Shown in pieces: positions 62,708 to 64,000 of a DNA stretch of 64,000 bases (positions are counted from its first letter, which is position 1; each line of letters opens with the position of its first letter). The stretch comes from an uncultured Eubacteriales bacterium. Its GTDB lineage: Bacteria; Bacillota; Clostridia; Oscillospirales; Acutalibacteraceae. The notes under the pieces were generated by a model. It saw nothing but the letters and a program-made list of their open reading frames with translations. It was not told where the DNA came from and did no database searches. The stretch is from positions 1-64,000 of the forward strand of contig CAKSJY010000002.1 in the NCBI GenBank assembly GCA_934464585.1, in the 5' to 3' direction. A program made the position numbers and the translations under genes.

Positions 62708-63256
62708 TTAGAAAGGTAATAAATTTATATCATTATCTTTTGAAAATAGAGATATAAACACGCAAATTCCAAGGAAGATTAAGTATGCACCAAAAATTTG
62801 AATCCATATATTAGTTGTTATTATAGGGAAAATAAGTATAGCAATTCCGAAGAGAATGTGGAGAATACTTCCGATTATAAGCCATAAACATTTTTGCCCT
62901 TGTTTTCTAAACTGTATTCCAATCCAAAGCTTATATGAACCCATAGATATTGCCCATATTCCTAGGCAAAAGGCGATAATTAAATATGGTATGTTATATT
63001 TAATTATAAAGGTAATTCCTATGATACAGAAGATAACACCAAAAAATATTTTGAAAAATGGGAACGTCATCTCAATATTATTTACAACGCCACTGAAAAT
63101 ACAGCTTATCCCTAATAAGATTAATAAAGAACCAATAACATACGACAAAAACATAATTATTCCGGCAGGATATACTATTGAATAAGCACCTAATAAAATT
63201 AAGATTAAGGAAACAATAAAAAGCCCAAGTTTAAAAGAAGATATTTTTTTAACCAT
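62708..63256 (-). CDS. DUF308/HdeD-type membrane protein
   Basis: The 182-residue protein has six membrane spans with short loops. Two related halves with the pattern YVIGSLLILLGISCIFSGVV and a Gly-rich LGIWAISMGSYKLWIGIQF fit the HdeD/DUF308 family of unknown function. The frame opens with a GTG at 63268, but the ATG at 63256 is about 11 bases from GAAAGG and is preferred. It is 27 bp after the next upstream gene on the same strand, so they may share a transcript. Confidence 0.8.
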   Translation of the reverse strand: MVKKISSFKLGLFIVSLILILLGAYSIVYPAGIIMFLSYVIGSLLILLGISCIFSGVVNNIEMTFPFFKIFFGVIFCIIGITFIIKYNIPYLIIAFCLGIWAISMGSYKLWIGIQFRKQGQKCLWLIIGSILHILFGIAILIFPIITTNIWIQIFGAYLIFLGICVFISLFSKDNDINLLPF

Positions 63257-63282
63257 AGCATATGACACCTTTCTATATAATT

Positions 63283-64000
63283 TTAATATAAGAATAAATT
63301 ATTACCTGAAATAAAGCACTTTGCCTTAAAATATTCTTCAGTTTTTAAAATATAGTCATATATTGTTATATATTCATCGATTATTTCAGAACCTTCATTT
63401 AGAGTGTTTTGGCAAATAATGAATCTATTTTCAATACAATCTATAAATTCACCATATTTAGGACTAAAATTGGCAGATATATAACAGTTATATATTCCCG
63501 ATATGGTTGTATTAACAGGGGTTAAGGAAATTCTGTTTATTTTAAATTGATTTTGAGTTAGATGGTATTTACTAAAGTTATTAGATATAGGGTTAAGTTT
63601 TAATGCTAAAGAAGTTTCATTTTTTAGTTTGTTGTGTAAATATATAGTTTCTTCGGAATCTGAGTGGTCTGAGAATAAAATATAAATATTTTCATTATCT
63701 TCACCAACAATCCTTAGGGAGTTAGTACCTCTGTTATCTAGAATGCATTCAGCATTAAATGAACCATCTAAAAGGCTATCAACACTAATACGCTCTACTG
63801 TATCACAAAGATCTGTGTTGAAGGAAGATTTTGAAAAGATTAGGCTATATCCCTCGTTATCCTTAAATGGATAGATATTTCGAATATCACATCCATGAAA
63901 AAGGTCATTATTTATAGATAATGCTGAACAATCTTCAGTCTTATAGAGATAGAACAGTTTGAATGCCTTCTCATCTGATAGTTCAGACGCAATGTCCTTA
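63283..64000 (-). CDS. 3' part of an unrecognised gene, running off the window
   Basis: A single frame on the minus strand is open from the window edge to a TAA at 63283-63285, giving the last 238 residues of a longer protein. The length without a stop, in AT-rich DNA, and the normal codon pattern make it a real gene whose start is beyond 64000. The product is acidic and Asn/Ser-rich and contains five Cys (in TEDCSAL, LFHGCDI, DLCDTVE, NAECIL and IICQN, plus others). No membrane span or motif is recognised in this part. It may be co-transcribed with the DUF308-type gene downstream. Confidence 0.75.
   Translation of the reverse strand, partial: KDIASELSDEKAFKLFYLYKTEDCSALSINNDLFHGCDIRNIYPFKDNEGYSLIFSKSSFNTDLCDTVERISVDSLLDGSFNAECILDNRGTNSLRIVGEDNENIYILFSDHSDSEETIYLHNKLKNETSLALKLNPISNNFSKYHLTQNQFKINRISLTPVNTTISGIYNCYISANFSPKYGEFIDCIENRFIICQNTLNEGSEIIDEYITIYDYILKTEEYFKAKCFISGNNLFLY

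Noticed and set aside
1..64000. CRISPR arrays, prophage or insertion sequences
   Set aside because: No regularly spaced identical repeats, integrase, transposase or phage structural genes were found; the only tandem repeat is inside lgt.

Overview
The window looks like chromosomal DNA from a low-G+C, endospore-forming member of the Clostridia. It is very AT-rich, has strong AGGAGG-type ribosome binding sites and frequent TTG/GTG starts. It carries a dense set of spore genes (SpoIVFA/FB-like pair, SpoIVA, SpoVAC, a SPOCS/LysM protein, a SpoID-like protein with three peptidoglycan-binding repeats, a small spore-surface protein) plus Gram-positive markers such as a class B sortase, PASTA domains and a CpsB/C/D tyrosine-kinase module. 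I see no rRNA, phage, transposon or CRISPR array. Most genes are ordinary core genes, so this is not an obvious genomic island.

Layout. 1-7 kb: tRNA-Trp, a nucleoside-phosphorylase-family protein, a YfhO-type membrane protein, the SpoIVFA/FB-like pair, a HAD phosphatase and a short pyrophosphatase-like protein. 6.4-12.7 kb: folD, an lgt with a long lysine-rich repeat tail, the ymfH/ymfF M16 peptidase pair, a small membrane protein and nrdR. 12.7-21 kb: a sugar isomerase-like protein, an SPFH/NfeD pair, dusB, several small proteins, cysteine desulfurase plus thiI, and sortase B. 21-25 kb: rplM-rpsI, a membrane-bound LuxR-type regulator, a peptidase-MA-like protein, a non-coding stretch with DnaA-box-like sites, and rsmA. 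25-32 kb: small regulators, a zinc-ribbon pseudokinase with PASTA domains, and an Fe/cobalamin-type ABC transporter. 31.8-37.8 kb: a probable structured RNA and a minus-strand sporulation cluster. 37.9-50.2 kb: a second YfhO protein and a nucleoside uptake and salvage operon (deoB, YczE-like, deoD, BMP-family ABC transporter, deoC, pdp). 50.2-58.2 kb: rpoB-rpoC with its own promoter and a leader that can fold in two exclusive ways. 58-64 kb: a lipoprotein, a UgtP/MGDG-synthase-like glycosyltransferase, a CpsB/CpsC/CpsD trio, a DUF308-type membrane protein and the 3' part of an unrecognised gene.

How the genes work together. The deo/nup block imports nucleosides, splits them with DeoD and Pdp, and channels deoxyribose phosphate through DeoB and DeoC into central metabolism. 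The cysteine desulfurase and ThiI form a sulfur relay to tRNA. The spore genes act in the mother cell on forespore signalling, coat basement-layer assembly and cortex remodelling. The observations most worth a second look are the histone-H1-like tail on Lgt, the pseudokinase that has lost all three catalytic signatures, the minus-strand structured RNA beside the spore cluster, the two-state rpoB leader, and the separation of rpoBC from its usual ribosomal-protein neighbours. All functions are read from motifs and remembered family features; no database search was run.
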